Below are positions 33,498 through 45,029 of a stretch of DNA of 64,000 nucleotides, piece by piece. The stretch lies in assembly GCA_016702745.1 (NCBI GenBank), contig JADJDJ010000001.1, positions 868,001-932,000 of the forward strand, given 5' to 3'. The translations under genes and the position numbers were made by a program. Source of the stretch: Chitinophagaceae bacterium. GTDB lineage: Bacteria; Bacteroidota; Bacteroidia; Chitinophagales; Chitinophagaceae. How positions within the stretch are numbered: the first letter of the stretch is position 1; the number at the start of each line of letters is the position of its first letter. A model generated the notes under the pieces. It was not told where the DNA came from, searched no databases, and saw only the letters and a list, made by a program, of their open reading frames with translations.

Positions 33498-35333
33498 GTG
33501 AAACAGCTTGGCAGTCTCAATAAATACTTCTGGAAATACCGCGTCAGGCTGGGTGGAGGGGTGATTTTTGTATTCCTGTCCAACTATTTTAACGTACTCT
33601 CTCCCCAAATCACCGGATTCATTATAGATCATGTTCAAAAAGAGCTGCACCTGCCGGGTTATAAGGCACCTTCCAAACCAGCCGACTATGACGCCCTGGT
33701 AGAACTTTTTATAGCCAGATTGAGTGGTGGCGGGATGAGTATTGGTAAAATCGTGGCACTTTGTGGTATTGTGATCCTCAGTCTGGCCTTGCTACGTGGT
33801 TTTTTCCTCTTTTTAATGCGGCAAACCATCATTGTGATGAGCCGCTTTATTGAATATGATCAGAAGAACGAGATCTACCGGCATTATCAGCGGCTGGATA
33901 CCGGCTTTTTAAACCCATAGTACCGGCGACCTGATGAACCGGATTGCGGAAGATGTGAGCAGGGTCAGAATGTTTACCGGTCCGGCCATCATGTACCTTG
34001 CCAACCTGGTGGCTGTGATTCCTGAGTGTTTTTTTTATGCTCAAGAGATGCGCAGCTGACGATGTATGTACTGGCGCCATTGCCAATACTTGCCATTACC
34101 ATTTACCTGATCAATAATACGATCCACAAAAAAAGCGAACAGATACAGGAATCCTTATCGGCTTTAACCACCAATGCACAGGAAACCTATTCCGGCATCC
34201 GGGTAATCAAATCCTTTGTACAGGAAAAGGCCATGCTGGGCTTTTTTGAAAGGAACAGCGAAGACTATAAACGGAATGCGATGGGTCTTGCCAAAGTAGA
34301 AGCCATCTATTTTCCATCCATTACTTTATTGATCGGACTCAGTACCCTGTTCACCATTATGATCGGCGGTCTATATTATATACAGGGTGGTCACAATATT
34401 GGTATCAATACCATTGTTGAATTTGTGATCTATATTAATATGCTCACATTCCCGGTCAGTGCTATTGGATTAACGGCCAGTATGATTCAGAGAGCCGCTG
34501 CCTCGCAGAAAAGAATCAATGAATTTCTGGACACCGAACCGATTATCCGGAACAGCGAAAATGCAGTAAAGGGTTCCCTGCAGGGAAATATCAGTTTTCA
34601 AAAAGTCAATTTTACCTATCCGCATACCGGTATTCATGCACTGAAGGATTTTACATTAGAAATTAAAAAAGGGGAGAAGGTGGCCATTATTGGGCGCACC
34701 GGAAGCGGAAAATCAACGATTGCCCAGTTATTATTGAGAATGTATGATGCAGACAATGGTAGTATACAACTGGATGGACAGGCCATTGGAAATTTTGATC
34801 TGAAATCTTTAAGGGAGCAGATCAGTTACGTGCCCCAGGATGTTTTTTTATTTAGTGATACGGTAAATGGCAATATCAGTTTTGGACTGCAGGAAGCCGG
34901 AATGGAACAGGTACAAAAAGCAGCCAGACAGTCCAGTGTTGACCGGGAAATTGCCGGCTTTACAGAAAAGTATGATACGATGGTGGGAGAGAGGGGAGTT
35001 ACACTCAGCGGAGGCCAAAAACAAAGGATATCGATTGCCAGGGCACTGATCAAAGATCCCGCCTTTGTAATATTTGATGACTGCCTCAGTGCCGTTGATG
35101 CGAGAACAGAAAAAGAAATCATTGGACAGCTCGATGCTTATCTCAGCAATAAAACCGCTATTATTATCACTCACCGGATTTTCTCGCTTTTACAATTCGA
35201 TAAAATCATTGTGCTTGAGGACGGCATGATTACAGAGCAAGGAACCCACACTCAATTAATAGCTAAAGCCGGGTACTATGCTGCCATGTACGAGCGACAA
35301 CAAGCCAGTCCCGGAGATTCGGAGGAAGAATAA
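33498..35333 (+). CDS. MsbA-like ABC exporter, frameshifted
   Basis: This is a half-transporter with a membrane domain fused to an ATPase. The first frame (33498-33920, GTG start) has helices 1-2. The main frame (34026-35333) has the rest plus the nucleotide-binding domain: Walker A GRTGSGKSTI, signature LSGGQKQR, Walker B FVIFDDCLSAVDA and the H-loop ITHRI. Between them, STGDLMNRIAEDVSRV is readable in a third frame. Shifts occur at TTTTTAAACCC (near 33907) and at a T8 run (near 34028), both homopolymers. The joined protein of about 610 residues is normal for lipid or multidrug exporters. Confidence 0.9.
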
Positions 35334-35337
35334 TAAA

Positions 35338-35643
35338 TGTTTGATTTTCTGAGTATTATATTAGTTCTGGCCCGGATTTTCAGCGGCTGGTACCACTGAA
35401 TGAAAAATATATTATCTCTTTCTGTTATCAAGGGGACCTATATAATATAAGTGGGAAGAAAAGGGAAGTTTATCTGTTGTCAAATCAGGCCGGCAAGAAG
35501 GCAGTTGGTTGTTTGGGAGGACTAAAACCCGGGCAATGGGATAGTTTTGAGCCATATTTAGCAGAAGACAGTCAAAATCACAGATTTGGCTGTTTCAAAA
35601 ACATTGATAAATTTGTAGAATCTGACCAAAACTCTTTTCCTTA
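35338..35643 (+). CDS. Small hypothetical protein, frameshifted
   Basis: ATG 35338 starts a frame (MFDFLSIILVLARIF) that stops after about 20 codons, but a second frame from about 35370 stays open to TAA 35641-35643 with good composition (PLNEKYIISFCYQGDLYNI, KAVGCLGGLKPGQWDSFEPY, FGCFKNIDKFV). The two probably form one gene of about 100 residues with a one-base shift near 35375-35385. I recognise no family. It sits between the ABC exporter (4 nt before) and the DUF3276 gene. Confidence 0.45.
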
Positions 35644-35661
35644 ACTGCTAAACAATTGACA

Positions 35662-36099
35662 GTGTCGTACGATCAAAATGAAAAAAAAGCGGAAAGCATC
35701 TACAGTAAGCGGATCCGTGCAGGCAAAAGAAGGACTTACTTCTTTGATGTGAGAGCTACCAGGGGCAATGATTATTACCTGACTATTACCGAAAGCCGTA
35801 AACGTTTTGATGACAACGGGTATGACCGGCACAAGATTTTCCTCTACAAGGAAGATTTTAATAAGTTTATCAAAGCCCTGGGTGAAGCGGTAGATTACGT
35901 TAAAACTGACCTGATGCCTGATTTCGACTTTGATGCCTTTAATCATGATGAAGCAGAACAGGGGGAGGGCCAGTACAGGGAGGAGGCAGTTACTGTCACC
36001 GAAACACCTGTTAGCCAGCCAGAAGAAGCCCCGGCCGCCAATATTGAAGCAAGTGCTTCAGCCTCAGAAAATGGCACAGAAGAGGTGGATAAGTGGTGA
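35662..36099 (+). CDS. DUF3276 (PUR-alpha-like) nucleic-acid-binding protein
   Basis: The N-terminal 85 residues match the PUR/DUF3276 family: ESIYSKRIRAGKRRTYFFDV, YYLTITESRKRFDDNGYDRHKIFLYKEDFNKF. These Bacteroidota proteins resemble single-stranded DNA/RNA-binding PUR repeats. The rest, about 55 residues, is acidic and low in complexity. GTG 35662 gives the usual N-terminus (M-SYDQNEKK); TTG at 35656 is the alternative. It stands between a frameshifted small gene and the T9SS protein, without obvious operon partners. Confidence 0.88.
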   Translation: MSYDQNEKKAESIYSKRIRAGKRRTYFFDVRATRGNDYYLTITESRKRFDDNGYDRHKIFLYKEDFNKFIKALGEAVDYVKTDLMPDFDFDAFNHDEAEQGEGQYREEAVTVTETPVSQPEEAPAANIEASASASENGTEEVDKW

Positions 36100-36201
36100 T
36101 GTTAAATTTTTCTTGTAAATACTAAAAAAAAATTATCTTACGGCCTGTTTTCCGGCCATTGACTGCTAGCCGGGGACTGTTATTCATTTAAAATACAAAA
36201 T

Positions 36202-39200
36202 ATGCAACCAAAATTTACGCAAAGAAAATTATGGTCTTTTTGTGCTAAGATGCTCGCTCTCTTTCTTGTTTTAGCATTCAATGCACAAGTGAGCTCAGCA
36301 CAGGAGTCCAACCGATTGACCCCGGGAGCCAAACAAGTCGCAAAGGGTTTGACGGACGCTAAAAGAGCATTTATTAATGCTCAAAGAAGGCCAGTCGATC
36401 CCAAATCTGATAATGATGCAGGATTGCCTAACCGGAAAGTAACCGGAATTGTGAGAAATGGTACGGAGGCTGTTTGTGCCACTTTCACCGGATCACTGGG
36501 TGCGCCTGATCCAACAATGTCACAAAGGCTTAATAGAAATGGCGTACAGGGTGTTTGTCCTGGACCTAAACCATTTGCCGCCCCCTTTGCAGCCAATACA
36601 TTTTTTGATACACACACCTGGACCAATACATCTGGTTTATCTCAGTGTGCAACCTTTACACTTACAAGTACAGATGCTACTACCAATATTGAATTTGGTG
36701 TGTATCTGAACAGTTTTGATCCTAATAATCTTGCGACTAACTTTTTAACTGACCCAGGTTTAAGCAGTGGCACGCCTCCGGCTGCAACTTCATGCAGTGC
36801 AGTTATAGCATCAGGTCAGACGCTGGTTTTTGTAATTTTCTCACCTAATGCTTTGCAAACTGCTTCAAACTATACACTGACTGTAGACTTACCAATTTGT
36901 TCTTCAGTTCCTTGTTCTGGTACTCCTACTCCGGGTAATACGCTTGCTTCTTCTACCCTTGTATGTCCCAGTGCCAACTTTACACTTAGTCTGCAGAATT
37001 CCACTCCTGGAAGTGGCGTTACTTACCAGTGGCAAAGATCAGCTACATTAACAGGTACATATACCAATATTACTGGTGCAACCAATCCTACTTATACCGG
37101 TAACCAGACTACTGCTACTTACTATCGTTGCCAGGTAACCTGTTCCGGTAATACTGGAACTTCTAATCCGATTCAGGTAACCATGGATAATATTGATAAT
37201 TGCTATTGTACACCAACCTATACTAGCGGATGTGCATTTGGTGATTATATCGCCAGGTACAGTTTGGTACGCTGAACAATGTAACAACCTGTTCTGCTCC
37301 TCCATATACCTTCTATAGTGCAGTACCTGCCCCGGTATTAATCCAGGGCGCTACTTATCCGCTTTCTATCACAGTTGGTCCTGATACATTCGGTCAGCGT
37401 TGTGCTGCCTGGATTGACTATAACAGGGATGGTGACTTTGATGATGCCGGTGAATTCCTCGGCAGTACCGGTGATCCCGGAGCGAATGGTACAGTAACTA
37501 TTAATGTTACGATCCCTGCCGGTACAAACATTGGTACAACCCGTCTGAGGGTAAGAGGTGGTGATGATAACCCAACTTCACCAGGTTCCACTCAGGCCTG
37601 TGGTGCTACTGCAAGCACATTCGGAGAAGCCGAAGATTATAATGTAAATATCCAGCCTTGTGTGGCATTTACAAATGTAACCGGACCTAATAATGCTACC
37701 GTACAGTGTTCAGCTAATGCTACTTTCACTATCAATATCGGTGCTGCTTCCCTGCCTTCTATTGGCTGGGAATACAGAACTTCAGCTGCTGGTATCTGGC
37801 AGAATGTAATCAATGGTGTAGGACCTGCCGGTGTAGTATTCTCCGGAGCTACTACCAATGCAATTACTTTGACTGGTGTGCCTTCAACATTGTCTGGCTA
37901 TCAGTTCAGGGCTTATTATTCTAACCCATGTACGGCGATTGATTTTACAGCGCCTGCTACTTTAACTGTAGTTCCGCTGGTCGCAACTGTTAACCCAACC
38001 AGTGCAACCATCTGCCGTGGTACAATTCTTCCGCTGACATTGACCAATGCCACTTCTCCAACAACAGCTGTATTCAATGCTTCTGCAGGTCTTCCCGCAG
38101 CAGTTCCTGATAATACACCAAATGGTATCAACCGTACCGTTACAGTGAGTGGTATTCCTTCAAATGCCGTGATCACAGAAGTAAGACTGACCTATACGAT
38201 GACACATACCTGGGCTGGTGACCTGATAATGAACCTGGGTGCTCCTAGTGGTGATGTGATCAACCTGATCGGTCTTATTAATGATGGTACCGGTAGTAAC
38301 AGTACTGCCAATTTCACTAATACAGTATTTAGTTCAGATAATACACGTCCTGCTATCAGTGGTGCTCCTGCTCCAAGAACGGGTATCTTCAGAGCTGACA
38401 GGTATAATACAATTGGTGTAGGTCCGAATAACCTGCCAACCACAACCAGTTCATGGACCAATTTCCAAAACCCGGCCAACGTGAATGGTACCTGGACACT
38501 CGGTATGTGTGATCTCGGACCTGGCGACTTTGGTAACCTCCTCAGCTGGAGCGTAACCATTATTTATGGTGCACCTGCTGCCGGTGTTTGGTCATCTAAC
38601 CCTGCTACTCCAAACACAATGTGGCTGGATGCGGGTGCAACAGTACCTTATGCCGGTGATTCCAGAACTACTATTTATGTGAATCCAACAGCGAATACCA
38701 ACTATTCTGTAGTTTATACAACCGCTGCTCCTTCCTGCGTATCTCCTGCTACAGTTATTCCTGTAACAGTATTGCAGCCGCTTGGATCAGTTACTCAGCC
38801 GGTTGACAGATCAGTATGCGTAGGTGGAACCACATCATTTACTGTTACTGCACCTGGTGGTCCCTGGACTTATCAGTGGCAGGAATCCAGAGATAACGGT
38901 CTTACATGGTCTAACTTAAGTAATACCGGAGTATACAGTGGTGCTACTTCCAGTACATTAACACTGACAGGCGTTACCAGATCAGCTCCGGTTGATATGA
39001 ATAACTTCCTTTACCGTGTAGGTGTAACTACCAGTCCTTGCGCTGGCAGCTTTACCAGCAATGTGGTAAAACTGACTGTGAATGCACTTCCAACGGTGAC
39101 CATTTCAGCAACAAAACTGGCCTTGTTACCGAACGGTACTTCAACCATCACAGGAAGCAGTACACCAGCTCCGAATGCTACACCAAACTGGGCATGGACA

Positions 39201-39620
39201 AGAGATGGCAGCCCGATTGTTGGTTCAACCAACAGTGTTGTTGCTGATATCGACAGACTGGGTGTTTACCAGGCTTCAGTAACCGATATCAACGGTTGCC
39301 GTAACTCTTCTAACCAACTGCTGATCGAGGCTGAAGCCGGTGAAAAACTCTGGCTGTATCCGAACCCGAATAGCGGTCAGTTCCAGATCAGACTGTACTA
39401 TCCTGGCGTAACTTCTGAGAAGAGAAGAATCCAGATCTTCACCTCTGCAGGTAGCGAAGTGATGAGCCGTGATATCATGCTCTCTAATGTTACTTCTCCT
39501 CACTACCAGCGCTTCGATGTCGACCTGACTATGCAGCCAGCCGGTATCTACCTGGTGAAAGTGATCGATATGTACACGAAGAAAGCAGTTTCGGGATTTG
39601 TGATCAAGCAAGCCAAGTAA
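36202..39620 (+). CDS. Large T9SS-secreted protein with GEVED, P and sorting domains, frameshifted
   Basis: A signal peptide (MLALFLVLAFNAQVSSAQ) starts a secreted protein. The first frame (36202-37275) has an Ig-like region near its end. The continuing frame has a GEVED domain (AAWIDYNRDGDFDDAGEFLGS; GEAEDYNVNI), then Ig-like repeats, a subtilisin-type P domain (VRLTYTMTHTWAGDLIMNL; SWSVTIIYG) and a C-terminal type A sorting signal (WLYPNPNSGQFQIRLY, YLVKVIDMYTKKAVSGF) ending in a basic tail. At 37251-37255 the frame breaks at a CC run; one added C gives DYIAQVQFGTL. The joined protein is about 1140 residues and would leave the cell by the type IX system. No peptidase catalytic domain is seen. 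Confidence 0.88.
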
Positions 39621-39639
39621 TCTGAAAAGTATAAAAACC

Positions 39640-39670
39640 AAAGCCCCCTGCTTGCAGGGGGCTTTTTTTA
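39640..39670 (+). terminator. Terminator after the T9SS protein gene
   Basis: AAAGCCCCCTG (39640-39650) and CAGGGGGCTTT (39655-39665) form a strong stem with a 4-nt loop and a T-run. Confidence 0.92.
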
Positions 39671-39744
39671 TGCAATCTCTTTAAGGATTGGACATAAAAA
39701 AACCAGCATCAGCTGGTTGTAGTTGCAGGACAATTATATAGTTT

Positions 39745-40116
39745 TTACCAGGAGATCTTTGGTGCCGTATTAGGAATAGTGCCAGGAGCTGATTTCATTG
39801 GCCATCCGAAAATTACTTTATTTAATCGCCGGCTTAATCCTGGATTGGGAATCCAGTCTGAATTGGATTCCGGAATAATAACGGGCATCCGGTAAATGGA
39901 TTGGTTGTATATGCCATCTCCATTGGGTAAACGGTATTGCAATAATAACCGGCTGGGATCTGCAGGACCTGATGTCAATGGAAAGGCTTTTTCAGATGGA
40001 ATGCTGAACTGTTTGTTCCCCTTTAAATGCCGATTGATATCAAACAGTTCCTTTTGCTGGGCTGTAGCCAAAGCGGATAAACTGCTCAGGCCTCCAAGTA
40101 TAAGAAGATGTTTCAT
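39745..40116 (-). CDS. Secreted hypothetical protein
   Basis: The 123-residue protein has a signal peptide ending at ALATAQQ and a mature part of about 100 residues rich in Pro, Ser and Asn (RLPNGDGIYNQSIYRMPVII, SDWIPNPG). It is probably periplasmic or surface exposed. Similar small secreted proteins are frequent in Chitinophagaceae without known function. It is divergent to nothing and lies 24 nt after the pgi stop region. Confidence 0.6.
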   Translation of the reverse strand: MKHLLILGGLSSLSALATAQQKELFDINRHLKGNKQFSIPSEKAFPLTSGPADPSRLLLQYRLPNGDGIYNQSIYRMPVIIPESNSDWIPNPGLSRRLNKVIFGWPMKSAPGTIPNTAPKISW

Positions 40117-40140
40117 AAGCTGAGTTTATTGAAAGTCACA

Positions 40141-41792
40141 TCATTTTCTCATTTCCTTCCAGGCATTGATCAGTCCATTGGTGGAAGAATCATGCGATAT
40201 TACTTTTTCTTCACCAGCCAGTTCAGGTAAAATTTTATTGGCCAGCTGCTTCCCGAGTTCGACGCCCCACTGATCAAAACTGAAAATATTCCAGATAATA
40301 CCCTGCACAAATATTTTATGTTCATACAAAGCAATCAGTTCTCCAAGGGTGAAAGGAGTGATTTTTTTAACCAGGATTGAGTTGGTGGGTCTGTTACCAC
40401 TGAAGACTTTATAAGGCAGTAATTTTGCCATTGCTTCCGGAGACAATCCTTGTTTAGCCAGTTCAGCTTCCGCTTCCTGCTCTGTTTTTCCGTTCATCAG
40501 GGCTTCTGTTTGCGCAAAGAAATTGCTCAACAGTTTGATATGGTGATCCCCGGATTCATTATGACTTTGTGCAGGAGCGATGAAATCACAGGGAATCAAA
40601 ACCGTTCCCTGATGGATCAGTTGGTAAAATGCATGCTGACCATTGGTGCCGGGTTCGCCCCAGATCACCGGACCAGTAGCATACTCTACAGCTTCTCCAT
40701 TCCGGTCTGTACTCTTGCCATTGCTTTCCATATTTCCCTGTTGAAAATAGGCAGCAAAGCGGTGCAGGTATTGATCATAGGGAAGGATGGCTTCTGATTG
40801 CGCGCCCCAGAAATTAGTGTACCAGGTGCCCAGCAAGGCCATTAACACTGGTATATTTTTATCAAAGGGGGTCGTGGAGAAATGTTCATCCGCATGATAA
40901 GCTCCCTCCAGCAAGGCTTCGAAATTCTTATATCCAATGGTCAGGGCAATGGAGAGGCCAATGGCACTCCAGAGTGAATAACGTCCACCCACCCAATCCC
41001 AGAAGGCAAACATATTTTCTTTGTCAATGCCAAAACGGGTTACTTCTTTTTCATTTGTACTAAGCGCCACAAAATGACTGGCAATATGTTTTTCCTTTTT
41101 GGCAGATGACAAAAACCATTCCCTTGCGGTATGGGCATTGGTCATGGTTTCCTGTGTGGTAAATGTTTTAGAAGCAATCAGGAACAAGGTCCGCTCCGGA
41201 TCAACTTTTTTCAGGGTCTCTGTTATATGGGTACCATCCACATTGGAAACAAAGAAGGTTTGTATTCCTTTCTTCCAATAAGGTCTTAAAGCCTCCGTCA
41301 CCATATAGGGGCCGAGATCACTGCCCCCAATACCAATATTGACAATATATTTTATTTTCTTCCCGGTATAGCCGCTGAATTTACCGGAGTGAACAGCAGC
41401 ACAGAATTTTTCATTTGCTGCAGTACTTCCCGCACCTGTGGCATGATATCATGTCCGCCAGTATAAACGGGTCGATCAGAATAATTCCGAAGGGCCGTAT
41501 GCAATACCGCCCTGTTTTCGGTTTCATTGATCGGATCACCATTGAACATGGCCCTGATACCATCTTTTACCCGGCATTCTTCAGCCAGTTGTATCAATAG
41601 TTTAAGGGTATGATCAGTGATAATATTCTTAGAATAATCAAATACGATATCAGTGATACAGGAAGCATAATTCCGGAACCGGTCAGGATCCTGCCGGAAT
41701 AATTCCCGCATATGAACCTGTTTCATTTCAGTTGCATGTGCCGCCAGTTGCTGCCAGGCAGCGGTACTGGTTGGATTGATCTTGGGTAGCAT
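40141..41792 (-). CDS. pgi: Glucose-6-phosphate isomerase, frameshifted
   Basis: Pgi interconverts glucose 6-phosphate and fructose 6-phosphate. The first frame (41352-41792, MLPKINPTSTAAW...) and the second (40141-41304) form one protein; between them KNFCAAVHSGKFSGYTGKK and YIVNIGIGGSDLGPYM read in the second frame. Adding one T to the AATTC context near 41405 restores continuity. Family signatures are NIGIGGSDLGP and GEPGTNGQHAFYQLIHQG, and the Lys-containing C-terminus is present. The ATG immediately follows the ltaE stop (TAG-ATG), so ltaE and pgi form one operon. Confidence 0.92.
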
Positions 41793-42809
41793 CTAATACT
41801 TTTTGATAGTGTCAATGGTTTGCTGAATCATGTCTGCTGAAATATCCAGGTGCACAACCAGCCTCACCCGGTTCGGTGCAATGGCATATCCATAGATTTG
41901 CGCTTCTTTCAGTCTGGCAACCAGATCAGGAGCACTGTGGCCTTCCTTCAGTTCAAAAATGATAATATTGGTTTCAACAGGCAGCAGCATTTTTACAAAT
42001 GACTTTTCAGCCAGTGCTGCAGCCAGTGTCTTTGCATGTTGATGATCTTCTGCCAGCCGGCTGATATTATTTTGTAAAGCATAGATACCGGCTGCGGCCA
42101 AAAAGCCAGCCTGCCGCATGCCTCCTCCAAAAACTTTACGGATCCTCCTGGCTTTATGGATCAGTGTTTTTTTACCTACTAATAAACTGCCTACCGGACA
42201 ACCCAGGCTTTTGCTCAGACAAACGGAGATACTGTCAAAAGCGGCACCATACTGTACTGCAGATTCATTCCGGGCAACCATTGCATTCCAAAGCCGGGCA
42301 CCGTCCAAATGAAAGGACAGTCCTCTTTCACGGCAAAGCGCCTGAATTTTTTTGATTTCGGCCAGTTCATAACAACTGCCCCCGCCGCGATTAGAAGTAT
42401 TTTCCAGTGAAACCAGGCTTGTATGTGGCCGGTGTACATCATCGGGTTGTATGGCTGCTGCTACCTGTTCTGCAGTAATCCGTCCCAGATTGCCTTGTAT
42501 TAATTTAACAGAGGCACCGGAATTAAAAGCAATTCCTCCGCCTTCGTACTGGTATACATGTGATGACTCGTCACAAATCACTTCATCTCCGGCTTGTGTA
42601 TGGCATTTAATGGCAATCTGGTTGGTCATGGTACCGGATGGGCAAAAAAGGGCTGCTTCCATACCGAACAGGGTGGCTGTCATTTGCTCCAGCTCATTAA
42701 TAGAGGGATCTTCACCAAAAACGTCATCACCAACCCTGGCAGTTGACATGGCCGCCAGCATACCGGGGCCAGGCCTGGTAACGGTATCGGATCTGTAATC
42801 AATAATCAT
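41793..42809 (-). CDS. ltaE: Low-specificity L-threonine aldolase
   Basis: This PLP enzyme cleaves L-threonine or allo-threonine to glycine and acetaldehyde. The 338-residue protein starts IDYRSDTVTRPGPGMLAAM and has VGDDVFGEDPSINELE, the family motif GGGSCY region and the PLP-binding lysine in SVCLSKSLGCPVGS. The length is normal. The gene abuts pgi on the same strand and is divergent from the LytS-type kinase gene (about 97 nt between starts). Confidence 0.95.
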   Translation of the reverse strand: MIIDYRSDTVTRPGPGMLAAMSTARVGDDVFGEDPSINELEQMTATLFGMEAALFCPSGTMTNQIAIKCHTQAGDEVICDESSHVYQYEGGGIAFNSGASVKLIQGNLGRITAEQVAAAIQPDDVHRPHTSLVSLENTSNRGGGSCYELAEIKKIQALCRERGLSFHLDGARLWNAMVARNESAVQYGAAFDSISVCLSKSLGCPVGSLLVGKKTLIHKARRIRKVFGGGMRQAGFLAAAGIYALQNNISRLAEDHQHAKTLAAALAEKSFVKMLLPVETNIIIFELKEGHSAPDLVARLKEAQIYGYAIAPNRVRLVVHLDISADMIQQTIDTIKKY

Positions 42810-42906
42810 CAGGAAAATTTACTGCAATATACTCCGTTCACTCCTCAAATTAAACAGTTGGCGAACAGGGAGGACCCCTTACCGGCAGTTTTTTTAACTT
42901 GCCCGC

Positions 42907-44061
42907 ATGAACCCACCCGGCCTGCTGGAATATAGTTTGCTGATTCTTGTTTCCCTGATCTTTGCAGGGGTAGGTCTTTATTTCCTGGCAAATTTCAAAC
43001 TCTTATTTAAGTCTTCAGTCAGGAATGAACTCCTGAGAAAAAATATTGTGGCCTGGCTGGCCATTTTCTCCTTGTCTGTAGCCATGGTCCCTTTAAGCGG
43101 CGGTTTTTTTGTGATGCTGCAAAAATATGGTTGGGGATGGGCTATCGGGGGACAGTTCATTTCGGCAACAGCCTGCACCCTTTTTATTTATAACCTGGCC
43201 AGGCTGGTAGCTGAAAATAGTTACCTGAAAAAGAAATCTTTCCTGGTCCATAACCTCCTTATTCTGGCTACGCTGGTGATTTCAACGCTTGCCATTAATA
43301 TTCCTTTGAGTTACCTGCTCTATGGTAAAAGTATTATCCCCATCCTTCAATATATCATCAGTAACAGTATATACCTGGCGGTTACAGCCGGGCTCATTTA
43401 TATTGTAATCAGTTACCTGGGAATCGAACGGCAAAGAAAATTTGATCTGAAGGAACTGGAACTGAGCAGGCTCAGAGAATTAAAGACCAAGGCGGAACTG
43501 GATGCCCTGCATTCCAAGATCAACCCGCATTTCCTTTACAATGCACTCAACTCCATAGCTGACCTGGCTGTTACTGATGGGAAAAAAGGCAGAAAGATGA
43601 CCATTGCCCTTGCTGATCTGTTCCGATACAGTATTAACTATAGTGATAATAATTATTCCACGGTGAGGGATGAAGTGGCTATGGCGGAAGTGTACCTGCA
43701 AATTGAAAAGATACGTTTTGAAGATCAGTTGAATTATCAGATCAGCGTAGCAGACGATTGTGCCTATAACCTGGTGCCCCGCTTCCTGCTGCAGCCCATT
43801 GTGGAAAATGCGGTAAAGCATGGTTTAAAAGCAACCGGAAGGATGACGGAGATACTGGTGGAGGTATGTAAAGAAGGAGAGGGGCTGCAACTGAATATCG
43901 CCGATAATGGTCCCGCTTTTCCGGAATCAATCAGCCCCGGCTATGGCGTAAAAAGTGTTTTTGATAAACTGGACCTGCTCTTTCCCGAAATGTATGCCGT
44001 ACAGTTCAGTAATGATCCACGAACACAGGTCACCATTCATATAAACAGGCTGATCAAATGA
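42907..44061 (+). CDS. LytS/YehU-like sensor histidine kinase
   Basis: The 384-residue protein has about five or six membrane helices in residues 1-175, a coiled linker (RLRELKTKAELDALHSKINPHFLYNALNSI) containing the His-kinase motif with H of KINPHFLYN, and the ATPase domain with VENAVKHG and IADNGPAF. It fits the His_kinase/HATPase LytS-like group. It probably senses a membrane or envelope signal and phosphorylates the LytTR regulator whose gene overlaps it by ATGA at 44058-44061. Confidence 0.92.
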   Translation: MNPPGLLEYSLLILVSLIFAGVGLYFLANFKLLFKSSVRNELLRKNIVAWLAIFSLSVAMVPLSGGFFVMLQKYGWGWAIGGQFISATACTLFIYNLARLVAENSYLKKKSFLVHNLLILATLVISTLAINIPLSYLLYGKSIIPILQYIISNSIYLAVTAGLIYIVISYLGIERQRKFDLKELELSRLRELKTKAELDALHSKINPHFLYNALNSIADLAVTDGKKGRKMTIALADLFRYSINYSDNNYSTVRDEVAMAEVYLQIEKIRFEDQLNYQISVADDCAYNLVPRFLLQPIVENAVKHGLKATGRMTEILVEVCKEGEGLQLNIADNGPAFPESISPGYGVKSVFDKLDLLFPEMYAVQFSNDPRTQVTIHINRLIK

Positions 44062-44821
44062 ACAGGGTATTCAAAACAATCGTGATTGATGATGAACCGG
44101 CAGCCCGCCGGCTCATGAAGAATCTTTTACTGGATCATTCAGACCTGGTGGAAGTGATTGCAGAAGCCGGCAATGGCGGTGACGCCATTGAAAAGATTGA
44201 GACCTTATTACCTGACCTGATTTTTCTTGATATACAGATGCCCGATATGACCGGCTTTGAAGTGATAGAAAAATTACAACATAAACCCAATATCATTTTT
44301 ACCACCGCTTACGAGCAATATGCTATCCAGGCTTTTGATACCTTTTCAATAGATTACCTCCTCAAACCCATCCGGGAAGAAAGACTGCAGCAAAGTATCC
44401 AAAAGCTCCGGCAGTTTGGAAAACTCGGGCAGGGAATAGATATGACCGGTCTACAGCAAATCATCAGGGAGCTGAAAAGCCCGGCCAGGGCTACTGCATT
44501 ACCTGTAAAAACCGGCGACAGAATCAATCTCCTGAAATTTGAAAATATCAGTTACCTGGAAGCGCAGGATAAGTATGTCTACATACATACAGTTGATGGT
44601 CAAAAGCACCTGACTGATCAATCCCTGACCCTGCTGGAGGAAAAACTCCTGAACAATTTTTCAGGGTGCAAAAATCTTTATCATCAATAAAGACCGGATC
44701 CGTGGAAATGCACAAACATTTCAACGGTCGTTTCCTTTTCTCCATGGATGATAAGCAGAATACCCAAATCAGTTCCGGTAGAACCTATCAGGATCAGATT
44801 AAGGCTGATTTCGGCTTATAA
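44058..44821 (+). CDS. LytTR-type response regulator, frameshifted
   Basis: The receiver domain has the acidic pair DDEP, the phospho-acceptor Asp in FLDIQMP and the Lys in LLKPIREE; the LytTR DNA-binding domain follows from residue about 150 (GDRINLLKFENISYLEAQDKYVYIHT). The frame ends at 44690 with an unnatural tail. Three indels correct it: one T in AATTTTTCAGG, one T in TCTTTATC and one G too many in CGTGGAAATG; the restored end reads KSFIINKDRIREMHKHFNGRF and stops at 44821. The regulator presumably controls genes near or far from this locus; the two receptor genes downstream are candidates. Confidence 0.9.
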
Positions 44822-45029
44822 AGCCATTTTTCCGTCTGGCCCTTCCACTTTCCGCTCATCTTTAATCAGCAGCTGGCTGTAACCCAAATAAGACCCCTGC
44901 GTCCTATTTCGTGTAGCCAGGACCGGCCATCCTTTTATTTGGCCGTTCATTTTAAAACAATGATCTATGTAATGCAAAGTACTGAAGTTTGTACTGTAAT
45001 TTATTTAAACTAGTACGTAAAGTATAGCC